Shown in pieces: positions 17,049-24,733 of a stretch of 37,453 nucleotides of DNA (position 1 is the stretch's first letter; every line of letters starts with the position of its first letter). The notes under the pieces are model-generated. The model worked only from the letters and a program-made list of their open reading frames with translations. It did no database searches and was not told the DNA's origin. The DNA is from Candidatus Zixiibacteriota bacterium. GTDB lineage: Bacteria; Zixibacteria; MSB-5A5; GN15; FEB-12. The stretch spans positions 1 to 37,453 of the forward strand of contig JBFMGC010000026.1 of the NCBI GenBank assembly GCA_040752815.1, read 5' to 3'. Both the position numbers and the translations under genes were made by a program.

Positions 17049-17861
17049 ATGCTTCAATTCTGGCGCTCTTTTGTGATTGCGTCCGCCTGCCATATGGCAT
17101 CCCCTGCCGCCGAGCAGGTCGACACCACGAATACTGATTCGGCTCGGGCTCTGCTCGTCGCCGAGCCGGCACCGGCGGATTCAGCCTCGTCTGCGCATAT
17201 CGTGATGAGCATCGGCACCCTCACAGTGGAAAACCTGTCTCTCAGCGATACGCTCGACGTAATTATCGATGCGCACGGCGTCGATCCGGCGGGCTGCCAG
17301 CTCAAAATCGCGGTCGATGGCAGCCTGATCGATATCGTGAAGATCCTTCCCGGTGAACTGATAGATTCGTGCGACTGGGATATGTTCGATGCGCGCCCGC
17401 TTACACGATCGGACAGCGCTGCCGGGCCGAGAGAGGTCTGGCAAATTGTCGCCCTGGCCCAGGGAGCATCGACACAACAAGCCCCGAAATGCTATGCCTT
17501 TGACCGTCCCGCAACTCTGGCGCAAGTGGTTCTATCGAGTGCTCACGCGACGAATGTCAACGACACGGCGGCGGCAATCTTCTTCTACTGGGAGTCGTGC
17601 CGGGACAACGTCATCTCCGACCGCCAGGGTGCATCGCTCTTGATCTCGGACACCGTTGTCGACCGGATTACTGTTGCACACGAAACCTCCGAGAGCGGTT
17701 TTCCCACTCGCCGCGGCACGCCTGACGAGTGCGTCAGCCCCCGCGCTGCCGCTCCGCCGCGCCGGTTGGTCGCTTTTCGAAACGGCGGAGTTGTTTTCAA
17801 GCTCGCGGTTGATACCAGCGACAAGGATTCAGCGTCAGTTCAGTATCGGCAGATTGACTAG
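17049..17861 (+). CDS. Secreted cohesin-like protein, function unknown
   Basis: The 270-residue protein begins with a modest hydrophobic segment (LQFWRSFVIASACHMASPAAE) that may be a signal peptide. A cohesin-like pattern follows from about residue 53: IGTLTVENLSLSDTLDVII, then VKILPGELIDSCDWDMFDARP, WQIVALAQ, ATLAQVVLSSA, and AIFFYWESCRDNVISDRQGASLLIS. The SCxWxxFxxR, RxVAxA and FFWxxCxDNxxS pattern recurs in secreted proteins of Zixibacteria-like genomes; this is recalled resemblance, not a search result. The first hydrophobic segment is short, so the start is uncertain, and no strong ribosome-binding site is seen. It lies just past the terminator of the preceding gene. The C-terminal 60 residues are Arg/Pro-rich then beta-like. 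From 17862 to 18057 nothing else is evident. Confidence 0.6.
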   Translation: MLQFWRSFVIASACHMASPAAEQVDTTNTDSARALLVAEPAPADSASSAHIVMSIGTLTVENLSLSDTLDVIIDAHGVDPAGCQLKIAVDGSLIDIVKILPGELIDSCDWDMFDARPLTRSDSAAGPREVWQIVALAQGASTQQAPKCYAFDRPATLAQVVLSSAHATNVNDTAAAIFFYWESCRDNVISDRQGASLLISDTVVDRITVAHETSESGFPTRRGTPDECVSPRAAAPPRRLVAFRNGGVVFKLAVDTSDKDSASVQYRQID

Positions 17862-18057
17862 CTCATTCTCTGTTGGAGTCGACCGAGTGGCGTATCCTTC
17901 AGGGCCGATTCTCGAGTGTCCCAGGGCCCAGCCTGCCTCGCATTCTGTCCGCGGTCGAAGAGTGATTCCGTGCGAGGTGGATGATGACGCCCGTCACCCA
18001 CGCCAGAGTCGAATGCAGGGACATTGTTTTGCAGGCGTAAGTCTGTGACCAGTCACC

Positions 18058-20646
18058 CTACATGATTATCACCAGCTTGCCGATCTGGACATTGCCGCGG
18101 TCGTCCTCCACCACCCAGTAGTACAACCCCGTCACCACGAGCTGCATGTTGCGATTAATCAGATCCCACGTCGCATGATTAGCCAAATAGTCCTCCGGGT
18201 CGACATCATGCTTCAGTTCGCGGATCAGGTCGCCGTCGAGCGAGAAGATGCTGATCGTGCATCTGGGCGGCAGATTGGCAAAGTGAATCAACCGCGTCTT
18301 GTCCTCGGGCAGATGCCACCTGAGGATCGCCTCGTAACCCAGCTCGCGATAGTCGCCGTCAAGGCGATACGGATTGGGATACACGAATACCCCCAACCCC
18401 TGCTCTTTAATGACCTCGGATGATGGCAGCGGATAGACTGCCTTGGGAAGGTTGGCTGGATCGCCCTCGACACCGGATAATCCAAGGCCGGGATAGCCAT
18501 AATCGAACGCAGTAACGTTCACGTAGTATACCTGTGTGGGCAGAATATTGTCGAAGACATACTCGTATTCATAGTATTTGAAATACCCTTCCGGCGTGAA
18601 GTACGTGGTGTCATCCGGATCGGTATAGTAAATCCTCATCGAGTCAGGGTCCGTATATGCAGGTTTCACCGCATTCGGATAGACCTTTCTAATCCCGGTG
18701 TTGGCGTTGATCGGGTCGTTGGCGAGGATCGAGCGGTTGGGGCCGCACGGCTCGAAATAGAATACGGCATCGTCGCCTTTCGGCCCGCCGGGGACTATCA
18801 GCGGATTGTCCCGATGATACGGTTCCGGGCGCCAGGTGGTATCGTTGCAACTGTCCGCGTGCATGCAGCGTAGTTGTTCCAGCGTGTACGGGGTCGGGTA
18901 GCAGACGAAACTGCGGCGCTCTTTGTTCCAAATCCAGCGGTTGTAGTTTTCGTGATCGTACGTTGTCACCAGGGAGAAACTGGTCGGGCGGGAATCGTAT
19001 GCGAGATACACCGAGTAGCCTTCAAAATCATTCCGATGCAGAAACGGGTCGATCGAGTTCTCGGTTGCCGCGCCGTTCCAGACCAGGCGTATCTTGCCGG
19101 TCTCAGGGTACACTCGCATGGCCGGAATGGTGTCGCCGCGCGGGCTAACGAGACGAGTTGTCGACGGATTTGGCGGGGGGAACGCTCCGCGGAAATCGGG
19201 CACGCCGTCGCCCTTACGCCAGACCGTGTCAACCGCGCCGTACTCCCACCGGCATGCGATATAGTTCGTATCCGGATCGGCACTGCTGTCGACCAGCGTG
19301 TCACACAGCCAGACGGAATCCCGGTCGAGATCACAAACGGTGAATTCTCCGGCGTAGCCGTCGAAGTCGGTATCGACACCGGGATTATCATAAATCCACT
19401 CCGCCCACAGGGCGTTGCGGGCCAGAAGCTCGAAGTACACTCGCTCATACCAGCCGTAAGGGTTGTCGGGTAGAAAACGGTGAATCTGGTTATGACGATG
19501 GAAACTCATCGCCGCGACAAAGGCAGTGGTAAACTGTAGGGTCTGGCCGGGATCGAGACCAAAGGGTCCGATTGAAATAAGATAGCGCGGGTCGAGACCG
19601 GTGTTCACCGAATCAATCCACGTATCCGGCGGCTGGACCCAGGTGGCATCGAAAGAGCGCATCGTCGCCTGGTACGCCTGATCGTAGTCGCGCTCCCCGT
19701 TGCTGAGGAAATGGTACCACTCTTCTTCAGTTTGGGGTGTGCCCATTAGGCCCGAGGCGAGAGGCCGATAAGTCGCCCGCGCTTGTGGACCGAAGTCATG
19801 ATAGGGATCCCAGCGCCAGCCGGTGGCCCACCAGTTGAAGGTTACATTCATCGAGTCGCGCGGAGCGCGGATGAACTTAATACCGGTGATATCAAGAACG
19901 TGAGTCTCAGGTTGTATCCGCCGCATGTTGCCGTCGTTGTCGGCGGTCCAGGCGATGTTCACCTGTTCCGTGTCGACCGGGCATTTCGCGTCCAGATAGA
20001 CAGCCGGGTAACGCTCCAGGAAACCAACCATGTCGTCGCGGACACCGCCTGTGTCAAGCCCCGGCAAAGTGGTGGAGACGTCTCCGTCGGCGTAGATGCC
20101 GATGAATATCTGGCGCAGGCGTTCGGTGCCAATGTTTTTCACGGAGTAGTCGAACAACACGATGTCCTGGGAGTACTCGTATCCCCATGATCGGGACCTT
20201 TCAGTAACCTCGACATTCAGCGGATGATAACCACAGTCGGTACAGGTGTCATAATAGACAGCGATGCAGTCATGATGGGCGGCGGTGCTGTCGTACCAGG
20301 GGAGGCTGGGATCGAGGCTTGAGCGTACGATGATTCTTCCGCGTGGAGCAACAGCGGGCTCAAACCAGGATTGCGCCAGCGTATCCTCCCCCTGGATGGC
20401 GCCGATCACCAGCCATCCGGCAGCCAGGTACTCCTTGTATGACCCCTTGGGGTAAATCGCCGGGCCGAATCCGCCGCTATTGCCAACTGATAGAACGAGC
20501 CTCCCAAGGCCGTGTGAATCACCATCCCACTGAGGATCGCCCTCGTCCTGCGAGCCCAGAGCGCCCGGCATCCGCGCACCAGAACCTTCGGCATTTATAA
20601 GATGGGCCGAAAGCGCCAGCGCTATAACCATCAGCCAAACTCGCAT
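18058..20646 (-). CDS. Large secreted protein with T9SS-type C-terminal sorting domain
   Basis: The 862-residue protein starts at ATG 20646, after a GGAGG site and directly at a signal peptide (MRVWLMVIALALSAHLINAEG). The body is acidic and aromatic-rich, with many Asp/Tyr/Trp residues (DTCTDCGYHPLNVEV, DYSVKNIGTERL, DTDFDGYAGEFTVCDLDRDS), and resembles surface proteins of FCB lineages annotated only as hypothetical. The last 110 residues contain VYPNPYRLDGDY and a beta-sandwich (ISIFSLDGDLIREL, GLYYWVVEDDRGNVQIGKLVII) matching type A T9SS sorting/FlgD-Ig-like domains. It is therefore a likely outer-membrane-exported cargo, cleaved or anchored by a PorU-type sortase like the one at 27-31 kb. 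Molecular function is unknown. Confidence 0.75.
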   Translation of the reverse strand: MRVWLMVIALALSAHLINAEGSGARMPGALGSQDEGDPQWDGDSHGLGRLVLSVGNSGGFGPAIYPKGSYKEYLAAGWLVIGAIQGEDTLAQSWFEPAVAPRGRIIVRSSLDPSLPWYDSTAAHHDCIAVYYDTCTDCGYHPLNVEVTERSRSWGYEYSQDIVLFDYSVKNIGTERLRQIFIGIYADGDVSTTLPGLDTGGVRDDMVGFLERYPAVYLDAKCPVDTEQVNIAWTADNDGNMRRIQPETHVLDITGIKFIRAPRDSMNVTFNWWATGWRWDPYHDFGPQARATYRPLASGLMGTPQTEEEWYHFLSNGERDYDQAYQATMRSFDATWVQPPDTWIDSVNTGLDPRYLISIGPFGLDPGQTLQFTTAFVAAMSFHRHNQIHRFLPDNPYGWYERVYFELLARNALWAEWIYDNPGVDTDFDGYAGEFTVCDLDRDSVWLCDTLVDSSADPDTNYIACRWEYGAVDTVWRKGDGVPDFRGAFPPPNPSTTRLVSPRGDTIPAMRVYPETGKIRLVWNGAATENSIDPFLHRNDFEGYSVYLAYDSRPTSFSLVTTYDHENYNRWIWNKERRSFVCYPTPYTLEQLRCMHADSCNDTTWRPEPYHRDNPLIVPGGPKGDDAVFYFEPCGPNRSILANDPINANTGIRKVYPNAVKPAYTDPDSMRIYYTDPDDTTYFTPEGYFKYYEYEYVFDNILPTQVYYVNVTAFDYGYPGLGLSGVEGDPANLPKAVYPLPSSEVIKEQGLGVFVYPNPYRLDGDYRELGYEAILRWHLPEDKTRLIHFANLPPRCTISIFSLDGDLIRELKHDVDPEDYLANHATWDLINRNMQLVVTGLYYWVVEDDRGNVQIGKLVIIM

Positions 20647-20666
20647 CGCACCATACCTCCCGCCAC

Positions 20667-20695
20667 AATCTAACCGACCAGACTCATGTGGTAAA
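20667..20695 (-). promoter_or_regulatory. Weak promoter candidate for the large secreted protein
   Basis: On the minus strand TTTACC (20690-20695) and TAGATT (20667-20672) are 17 bp apart, each four of six to consensus. Spacing and distance to the start (20646) fit, but the boxes are mediocre. Confidence 0.3.
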
Positions 20696-20804
20696 GCGAA
20701 AAACCGCCCGCCCACGTTACCTATTGACACTAACGCCCAATCCCGTTTCTTGGGCCGAATAAGAACGGTTTTGGACATGTTTCAACGGAGATCAATGACA
20801 ACCT

Positions 20805-21998
20805 ATGCGTTTGTATGAATTCGAAGGTAAACGACTCTTCAAACAGTTTGGTATCCCCATTCCCGACGGCGAATTGGCATCGACGCCCGACCAGGCGGCC
20901 GAGGCAGCGACCGTGATTGGCCCGTCGGCGTTGAAGTCGCAGGTACTCACCGGCGGGCGCGGCAAGGCCGGGGGAATCAAGATCGCAGATAACGTGGACA
21001 GTGCGCGCCGACTGGCGACTGATCTGTTCAAACTCACGATCAAGGGTTTTCCAGTCGAACGGCTTCTGATCGAACCGAAACTCGACATCGCCCGCGAGTA
21101 TTACATTGGCGTGACTATCGACCGCGCCAACTACAAGATCGTGGTTATCGCGTCCGGTGAGGGCGGGATGGATATCGAGGAAACCGCCGCCAAACATCCG
21201 GACAAAATCGTTCGAAAGTCATACTCGATTGTTGAACCGCTCTATGGATTCGATGCTTTGGGTATCGCCAAGAAAATCGGCATCCCGGCCGAGCTGACCA
21301 AGCAGGCGACAGCGATCATCCAGAATCTGTACCGCCTGTTCAAGGCGTACGATGCCAAGATGGCGGAGATTAACCCGCTCGTCCTCACCAAAGACGGCAA
21401 GTTGATCGCCGCGGATTCGCGCATCTCGCTCGATGACGACGCGCTGTTCCGCCACCCCGATCTGAAAGAGCAGGGGATCGAGAAACGCCACGAAGAGGGC
21501 GAGTTGACCCCGCGCGAGCGGCAGGCGACCGAGTGGGACATCCCGTATCTCGACCTCGACGGTGATATCGGCATGTTCCCCGGTGGCGCTGGTTTCGGCA
21601 TCATGGGGAACGATTTCATTCACTACTACGGCGGCAGGCCGGCCAATTTCATGGATTCCGGCGGCGGGCCATCGCCTGAGAATATCGCTCGCATGTTGGT
21701 GCTGCTCGACGAGAACCCGAATGTCAAGGCGATATTTGGGGCGCGGTTCGGCGGGATCAGCCGGTGTGATGATTTCGCCAAGGGCGTGATCATGTTCCTC
21801 AAGAACCACGGGTTGTCCAAGCCGATGGTCGTTCGCATGACCGGCAACATGTGGCAGGAAGGGGTTCGTTTGTTCGACGAAGCCAAAAAGGAGAATCCCC
21901 GTCTGATGGAGAAGATCGAATTTCATGGTATCGAAACGCCGATCGAAGAAATCTCCAAACGGGCGGTCGAGCTGGCCCGGATCGAGAGGGGGCGGTAA
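20805..21998 (+). CDS. sucC: Succinate-CoA ligase subunit beta
   Basis: SucC with SucD interconverts succinyl-CoA and succinate with synthesis of ATP or GTP in the TCA cycle. The ATP-grasp start MRLYEFEGKRLFKQFGIPIPDG is textbook. VLTGGRGKAGGIKIA (about 46-60) is the nucleotide-binding loop, and AEINPLVLTKDGKLIAADSRISLDDDALFRH (about 187-217) the metal-binding and subunit-contact region. The final domain has FMDSGGGPSPENIARML and IFGARFGGISRCDDFAKG. Length 397 is normal. The stop overlaps the sucD ATG by one base (TAATG). The GGAG upstream is about 16 bp away, further than usual. A TTGACA at 20724-20729 has no good -10 partner. Confidence 0.96.
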   Translation: MRLYEFEGKRLFKQFGIPIPDGELASTPDQAAEAATVIGPSALKSQVLTGGRGKAGGIKIADNVDSARRLATDLFKLTIKGFPVERLLIEPKLDIAREYYIGVTIDRANYKIVVIASGEGGMDIEETAAKHPDKIVRKSYSIVEPLYGFDALGIAKKIGIPAELTKQATAIIQNLYRLFKAYDAKMAEINPLVLTKDGKLIAADSRISLDDDALFRHPDLKEQGIEKRHEEGELTPRERQATEWDIPYLDLDGDIGMFPGGAGFGIMGNDFIHYYGGRPANFMDSGGGPSPENIARMLVLLDENPNVKAIFGARFGGISRCDDFAKGVIMFLKNHGLSKPMVVRMTGNMWQEGVRLFDEAKKENPRLMEKIEFHGIETPIEEISKRAVELARIERGR

Positions 21999-22864
21999 TG
22001 GCTATTCTTGTAGACAAGAAGAGTAAAGTGATCGTGCAGGGGATCACCGGCGGAGCGGGGAAGTTTCATTGCGAGCGGATGATTGCGTACGGCACAAACA
22101 TTGTCGGCGGCACATCGCCTGGCAAAGGCGGCCAGAAAGTGCTCGACAAGCCGGTATTCGACACGGTCGAGGAAGCGGTCATGTCGACTGGCGCGGATAC
22201 ATCGGTGATATTCCTGCCGGCGCAGTTTGTCAAAGAAGCGACTATCGAGGCGATCCGCGCGGGAATCAAATTCCTCGTGGTGGTGCCGGAGCATATTCCG
22301 ATTCATGATATGTTGGTCGTGCGCGAGGAGGCGGTCAAATACGACGCAACTGTGATCGGCGGCAACACGGCGGGGATTATCACGCCGGGCGAGGCGAATC
22401 TCGGCATCATGCCGGATATCGCGTTCACGCCGGGGCGGGTCGGCACGGTGTCGCGCTCCGGATCGATCACCTACTATGTGGCGGACACGCTCACCCGCAC
22501 CGGCTACGGTGAAACCACCTGTGTGGGGCTGGGCGGCGATCCGGTACTCGGCTCAACCTTTGCCGAAATCCTCTGGAAGTTCGAGCAGGACGACAAGACC
22601 AAAGCGGTGGTGATGACTGGCGAGATCGGCGGTGTCTATGAAGAACAGGCGTGCGACACGATTCGCAAGATGAAAACGCCGGTCTTGGCGATGATCGGCG
22701 GTATTTATGCGCCCCCCGGCAAACGGATGGGCCACGCGGGGGCGATTGTCGAAGGCCGCATGGGCACCGCGCAGGAGAAACTCGACGCCCTCGCCGCCGC
22801 CGGCGCCCACCCGTGCAAGACGTTTGAGGATATACCGCGGACGCTGAGGAAGTTGGGGGTGTGA
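21998..22864 (+). CDS. sucD: Succinate-CoA ligase subunit alpha
   Basis: The alpha subunit binds CoA and carries the phosphohistidine. The CoA/Rossmann region is [23 protein letters not shown] (12-34). [17 protein letters not shown] is the usual central motif, and the active-site His lies in [20 protein letters not shown] near residue 247. Length is 288 residues, normal. The start is fixed at 21998 by the TAATG overlap with sucC; longer frames reach back into sucC. It is translationally coupled to sucC. Together with the nearby sdh operon it covers two successive TCA-cycle steps, although the loci are separate transcripts. Confidence 0.96.
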   Translation: MAILVDKKSKVIVQGITGGAGKFHCERMIAYGTNIVGGTSPGKGGQKVLDKPVFDTVEEAVMSTGADTSVIFLPAQFVKEATIEAIRAGIKFLVVVPEHIPIHDMLVVREEAVKYDATVIGGNTAGIITPGEANLGIMPDIAFTPGRVGTVSRSGSITYYVADTLTRTGYGETTCVGLGGDPVLGSTFAEILWKFEQDDKTKAVVMTGEIGGVYEEQACDTIRKMKTPVLAMIGGIYAPPGKRMGHAGAIVEGRMGTAQEKLDALAAAGAHPCKTFEDIPRTLRKLGV

Positions 22865-22869
22865 GCATC

Positions 22870-22893
22870 GTAGGTCGAAACCCCTGAGCCTAC
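22870..22893. repeat. Lone end of the inverted-repeat element
   Basis: GTAGGTCGAAACCCCTGAG (22870-22888) matches the inverted right end of the 9318-9423 element at 18 of 19 positions, and its first 17 bases equal that element's left end exactly. CCTAC follows at once, giving a minimal GTAGG...CCTAC palindrome. No second end is found within the next 100 bp, so it is a truncated or solo copy, six bases after the sucD stop. Confidence 0.6.
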
Positions 22894-22932
22894 CCGCCGT
22901 GGCGCGGTCTCCACATTCTGCTCAAGTTTGTA

Positions 22933-22980
22933 TTGACATCCACCTCTGCGATGCTGTAGCATGCTTGCGGAATAGCATCG
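22933..22980 (+). promoter_or_regulatory. Promoter with overlapping inverted repeat upstream of the GIY-YIG-like gene
   Basis: TTGACA (22933-22938) and TAGCAT (22957-22962) are 18 bp apart, a good sigma-70-like promoter. CGATGCT (22949-22955) and AGCATCG (22974-22980) form a perfect 7-bp inverted repeat flanking the -10 box and likely start site (about 22970), as an operator would. The leader to the ATG at 23012 is about 42 nt. Confidence 0.55.
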
Positions 22981-23011
22981 TCAAAGACACGCTCGTAACA
23001 AGAAGCAGAAG

Positions 23012-23455
23012 ATGATCGCGGCAACTCACGGCAAGGTGTTTTGGCAGAAACTAAAGGACAAATCCATTCTCAGGAAACAGGGTTGTTACGTTTTTGCCCT
23101 TCGGGCTGGAAAGGGTGCTACACCATGGTACGTTGGGAAGTCAGGAAAGTCGTTCCAACAGGAATGTTTCGCTGCGCATAAGTTGGTTAAGTATAGCCAG
23201 GCACTATTCGCAGGGAAGCAGGGCGCACCGGTACTCTTCTTTGTAGCGTTGCCGGGCAAGAAGAACAAGATTGCGGTTCGGGTTATATATGAAATCGAGA
23301 CCTATCTGATTCAGACCGCAAAGGTAGCCAACCCGAAGTTGCTGAACAAGAGCCAATCGAAACCTCCCAAATGGGGAATCGCACACGTAGTCAGAGGCGG
23401 GAAAGGGAAGCGAAACAAGACTGATGTGGCCTTCTGCAATATGCTCAGTCTCTAA
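23012..23455 (+). CDS. GIY-YIG-like small protein
   Basis: This 147-residue protein has a layout like a single GIY-YIG nuclease domain. QGCYVFALRAGKGATPWYVGKSGKS (about 23-47) holds the GCY and YVG strands spaced as in the family, with GKS following. A Glu in VIYEIETYLIQTAK (about 89-102) could be the metal-binding glutamate. The C terminus is basic (GGKGKRNKTD). There is no signal peptide or extra domain. GIY-YIG proteins cut or nick DNA, but many small members lack proven activity. It has its own promoter and is followed after about 50 bp by a Cys-rich gene. Base composition is lower in GC than the flanking sucCD, suggesting recent acquisition. The family assignment is motif-based and moderately sure. 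Confidence 0.6.
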   Translation: MIAATHGKVFWQKLKDKSILRKQGCYVFALRAGKGATPWYVGKSGKSFQQECFAAHKLVKYSQALFAGKQGAPVLFFVALPGKKNKIAVRVIYEIETYLIQTAKVANPKLLNKSQSKPPKWGIAHVVRGGKGKRNKTDVAFCNMLSL

Positions 23456-23506
23456 CGCTTGTTGCTCGCCGATTCAAGCGAGTTGAGATTCTGGACAGGA
23501 ATAAGA

Positions 23507-23848
23507 ATGGCAGAAAAGTCACAACCGTTTCCGTGCGAGCTCGACGGCCATTGCCCGTATGAATACGATCAGAATACGGATCGAGACATAGAGGGAATGC
23601 CGTTACTCAATAATGATCCCAGAGGTTGCCCGAAGTATGGGCATGTGTGTCCGATGTTCATGGAAGAGTGTGGCCTTACGGCCGAGGGTTTGAATATTCG
23701 AGCTACGGTGCACTGCTTCCAGGTAATGGGCAGACTCACGATGGACGAGCAGAAAAAGGTGGCATTCTTACTGCTCTTCGAGAAGTACCGAGCCATATTA
23801 CAGAGATACCCCGAGTCGGATTACCCTCAGTACTACGACAGAATGTAG
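23507..23848 (+). CDS. Small Cys-rich protein, function unknown
   Basis: The 113-residue protein starts at MAEKSQPF (ATG 23507, after an ACAGGAAT segment). The frame before it at 23459 shows no family sense. Cysteines occur in CELDGHCPYEY, RGCPKYGHVCPMFMEECGL and VHCF, a spacing compatible with metal or iron-sulfur binding. A helical C-terminal half follows (DEQKKVAFLLLFEKYRAILQRYP). No signal peptide is seen and the family is not recognised. It lies 51 bp downstream of the GIY-YIG-like gene on the same strand and may share its promoter. Two hairpins follow its stop. Confidence 0.6.
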   Translation: MAEKSQPFPCELDGHCPYEYDQNTDRDIEGMPLLNNDPRGCPKYGHVCPMFMEECGLTAEGLNIRATVHCFQVMGRLTMDEQKKVAFLLLFEKYRAILQRYPESDYPQYYDRM

Positions 23849-23895
23849 GACCGGTGGTCCACCTGCTTGCCGGGTGCCCCACCGCTTGCGGTGGG
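23848..23895. repeat. Pair of perfect hairpins after the Cys-rich gene
   Basis: GGACC (23848-23852) pairs with GGTCC (23856-23860), and CCCACCGC (23878-23885) with GCGGTGGG (23888-23895) across TT. They lie directly at the stop codon. Neither has a T-run, so they may be an intergenic repeat or a weak, non-canonical terminator. Confidence 0.5.
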
Positions 23896-23935
23896 TTGAG
23901 ATTGCTCTACAAGTGGGTAGCCTAATTGGATAATC

Positions 23936-24030
23936 GTAGGTCTGACCCCCTGTGGTTTCGACATCCCACATCGAACTGTCAAAACCGCACCGCCCGCCCA
24001 ATGGCTTTTAGCTCAGGGGTTTGATCCTAC
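23936..24030 (+). mobile_element. Second copy (95 bp) of the inverted-repeat element
   Basis: The left end GTAGGTCTGACCCCCTG (23936-23952) and right end CAGGGGTTTGATCCTAC (24014-24030) are diverged inverted repeats. The interior repeats the order of the hemL copy: GGTTTCGACAT at the left, TGTCAAAACC in the middle, and CTCAGGGG before the right end. Orientation is the same as the 9318 copy. It does not overlap a gene. Confidence 0.7.
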
Positions 24031-24050
24031 ATTTCTCGAGAGGTAAAGGG

Positions 24051-24070
24051 GGCAGACGAGGACGTCTGCC
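24051..24070. repeat. GGCAGACG hairpin
   Basis: GGCAGACG (24051-24058) and CGTCTGCC (24063-24070) form a perfect 8-bp stem with an AGGA loop. The GGCAG stem base relates it to the hairpins at 9439 and 24480. It lies about 60 bp ahead of the alkyltransferase-like gene. Confidence 0.55.
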
Positions 24071-24131
24071 GCCCACCTACCTACCGCAAAACGTGATTGT
24101 CTATATACACCTGCCTTTGTATCCTCCCACC

Positions 24132-24452
24132 ATGCCGTCCACATTTCATCAGCGCACAATCGCCGTCCTCAAGCGAGTCCGGCGCGGGAAAGTGGTCACG
24201 TACGGACAGGTCGCCGCGATGGCGGGCAATCCGCTCGCCGCACGGCAGGTAGTGCGAACGCTCAATACGGCATCGGAGAAAGAGAAACTCCCCTGGCATC
24301 GGGTGATCAATAGTCAGGGGAAGATATCTCTCAAGCCGGGGCAGGGGTACGAACTGCAGAAGAAGCTGCTGCAAAAAGAGGGCGTGAAATTCGGGAGGGG
24401 TGGGCAAATCGATCTCAAGAAATACCAGTGGGTGCCGCGCAGGCGGAAGTGA
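24132..24452 (+). CDS. Alkyltransferase-like protein (ATL, MGMT family)
   Basis: This 106-residue protein has the DNA-binding domain of O6-alkylguanine-DNA alkyltransferase: VLKRVRRGKVVTYGQVAAMAG (13-33), the arginine finger region ARQVVRTLN, and LPWHRVINSQGKIS (56-69). In true alkyltransferases the motif is PCHR with a reactive Cys; here it is PWHR, the mark of ATL proteins. These bind O6-alkylguanine and recruit nucleotide-excision repair without transferring the alkyl group. The start at ATG 24132 begins at the family start (MPSTFHQRTIAVL); the longer frame runs through repeats. No partner gene is adjacent. Confidence 0.9.
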   Translation: MPSTFHQRTIAVLKRVRRGKVVTYGQVAAMAGNPLAARQVVRTLNTASEKEKLPWHRVINSQGKISLKPGQGYELQKKLLQKEGVKFGRGGQIDLKKYQWVPRRRK

Positions 24453-24479
24453 GCAGTGGCTCGCTGTTCCTCTTGCGGT

Positions 24480-24534
24480 GGCAGAACCGCTACGTCCCGA
24501 GTCCGCTTAGCGCGGACCGGGCTTGGGTTCTGCC
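24480..24534. repeat. Compound hairpin repeat (GGCAGAACC ... GGTTCTGCC)
   Basis: Outer arms GGCAGAACC (24480-24488) and GGTTCTGCC (24526-24534) pair perfectly. Between them GTCCGC (24501-24506) and GCGGAC (24512-24517) form an inner hairpin. CTACG follows the outer arm, as at 9462. It overlaps only a spurious frame, 27 bp after the ATL stop. Confidence 0.65.
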
Positions 24535-24575
24535 CTACGATTTACAGAAGTTGATCTGTGAATCGCGGTTGATTT

Positions 24576-24590
24576 TCTGCATGATGCAGA
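24576..24590. promoter_or_regulatory. 15-bp palindrome upstream of tryptophanase gene
   Basis: TCTGCAT, one G, ATGCAGA is a perfect odd palindrome at 24576-24590, about 145 bp before the tryptophanase start. It has the form of a dimeric regulator site. A weak -10-like TATAAC (24711-24716) nearer the gene lacks a good -35, so the link is tentative. Nothing else is evident in 24535-24733. Confidence 0.35.
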
Positions 24591-24733
24591 GTAGATTATT
24601 GTCATGTGGGCATTACGGTACGATTGTCGCCACTTAGCGCTGGAATACCATCGCCGCCGAGTCAAAAATCATACCTGAGAGTATCTCCTGATCCGTTGTC
24701 TGGCCGACTGTATAACCCGGAAAGGAGATACCG

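Noticed and set aside
24428-24637. Small plus-strand open frame of 69 codons
   Set aside because: It runs through the compound hairpin repeat, starts inside the ATL gene in another frame and has no recognisable protein features.
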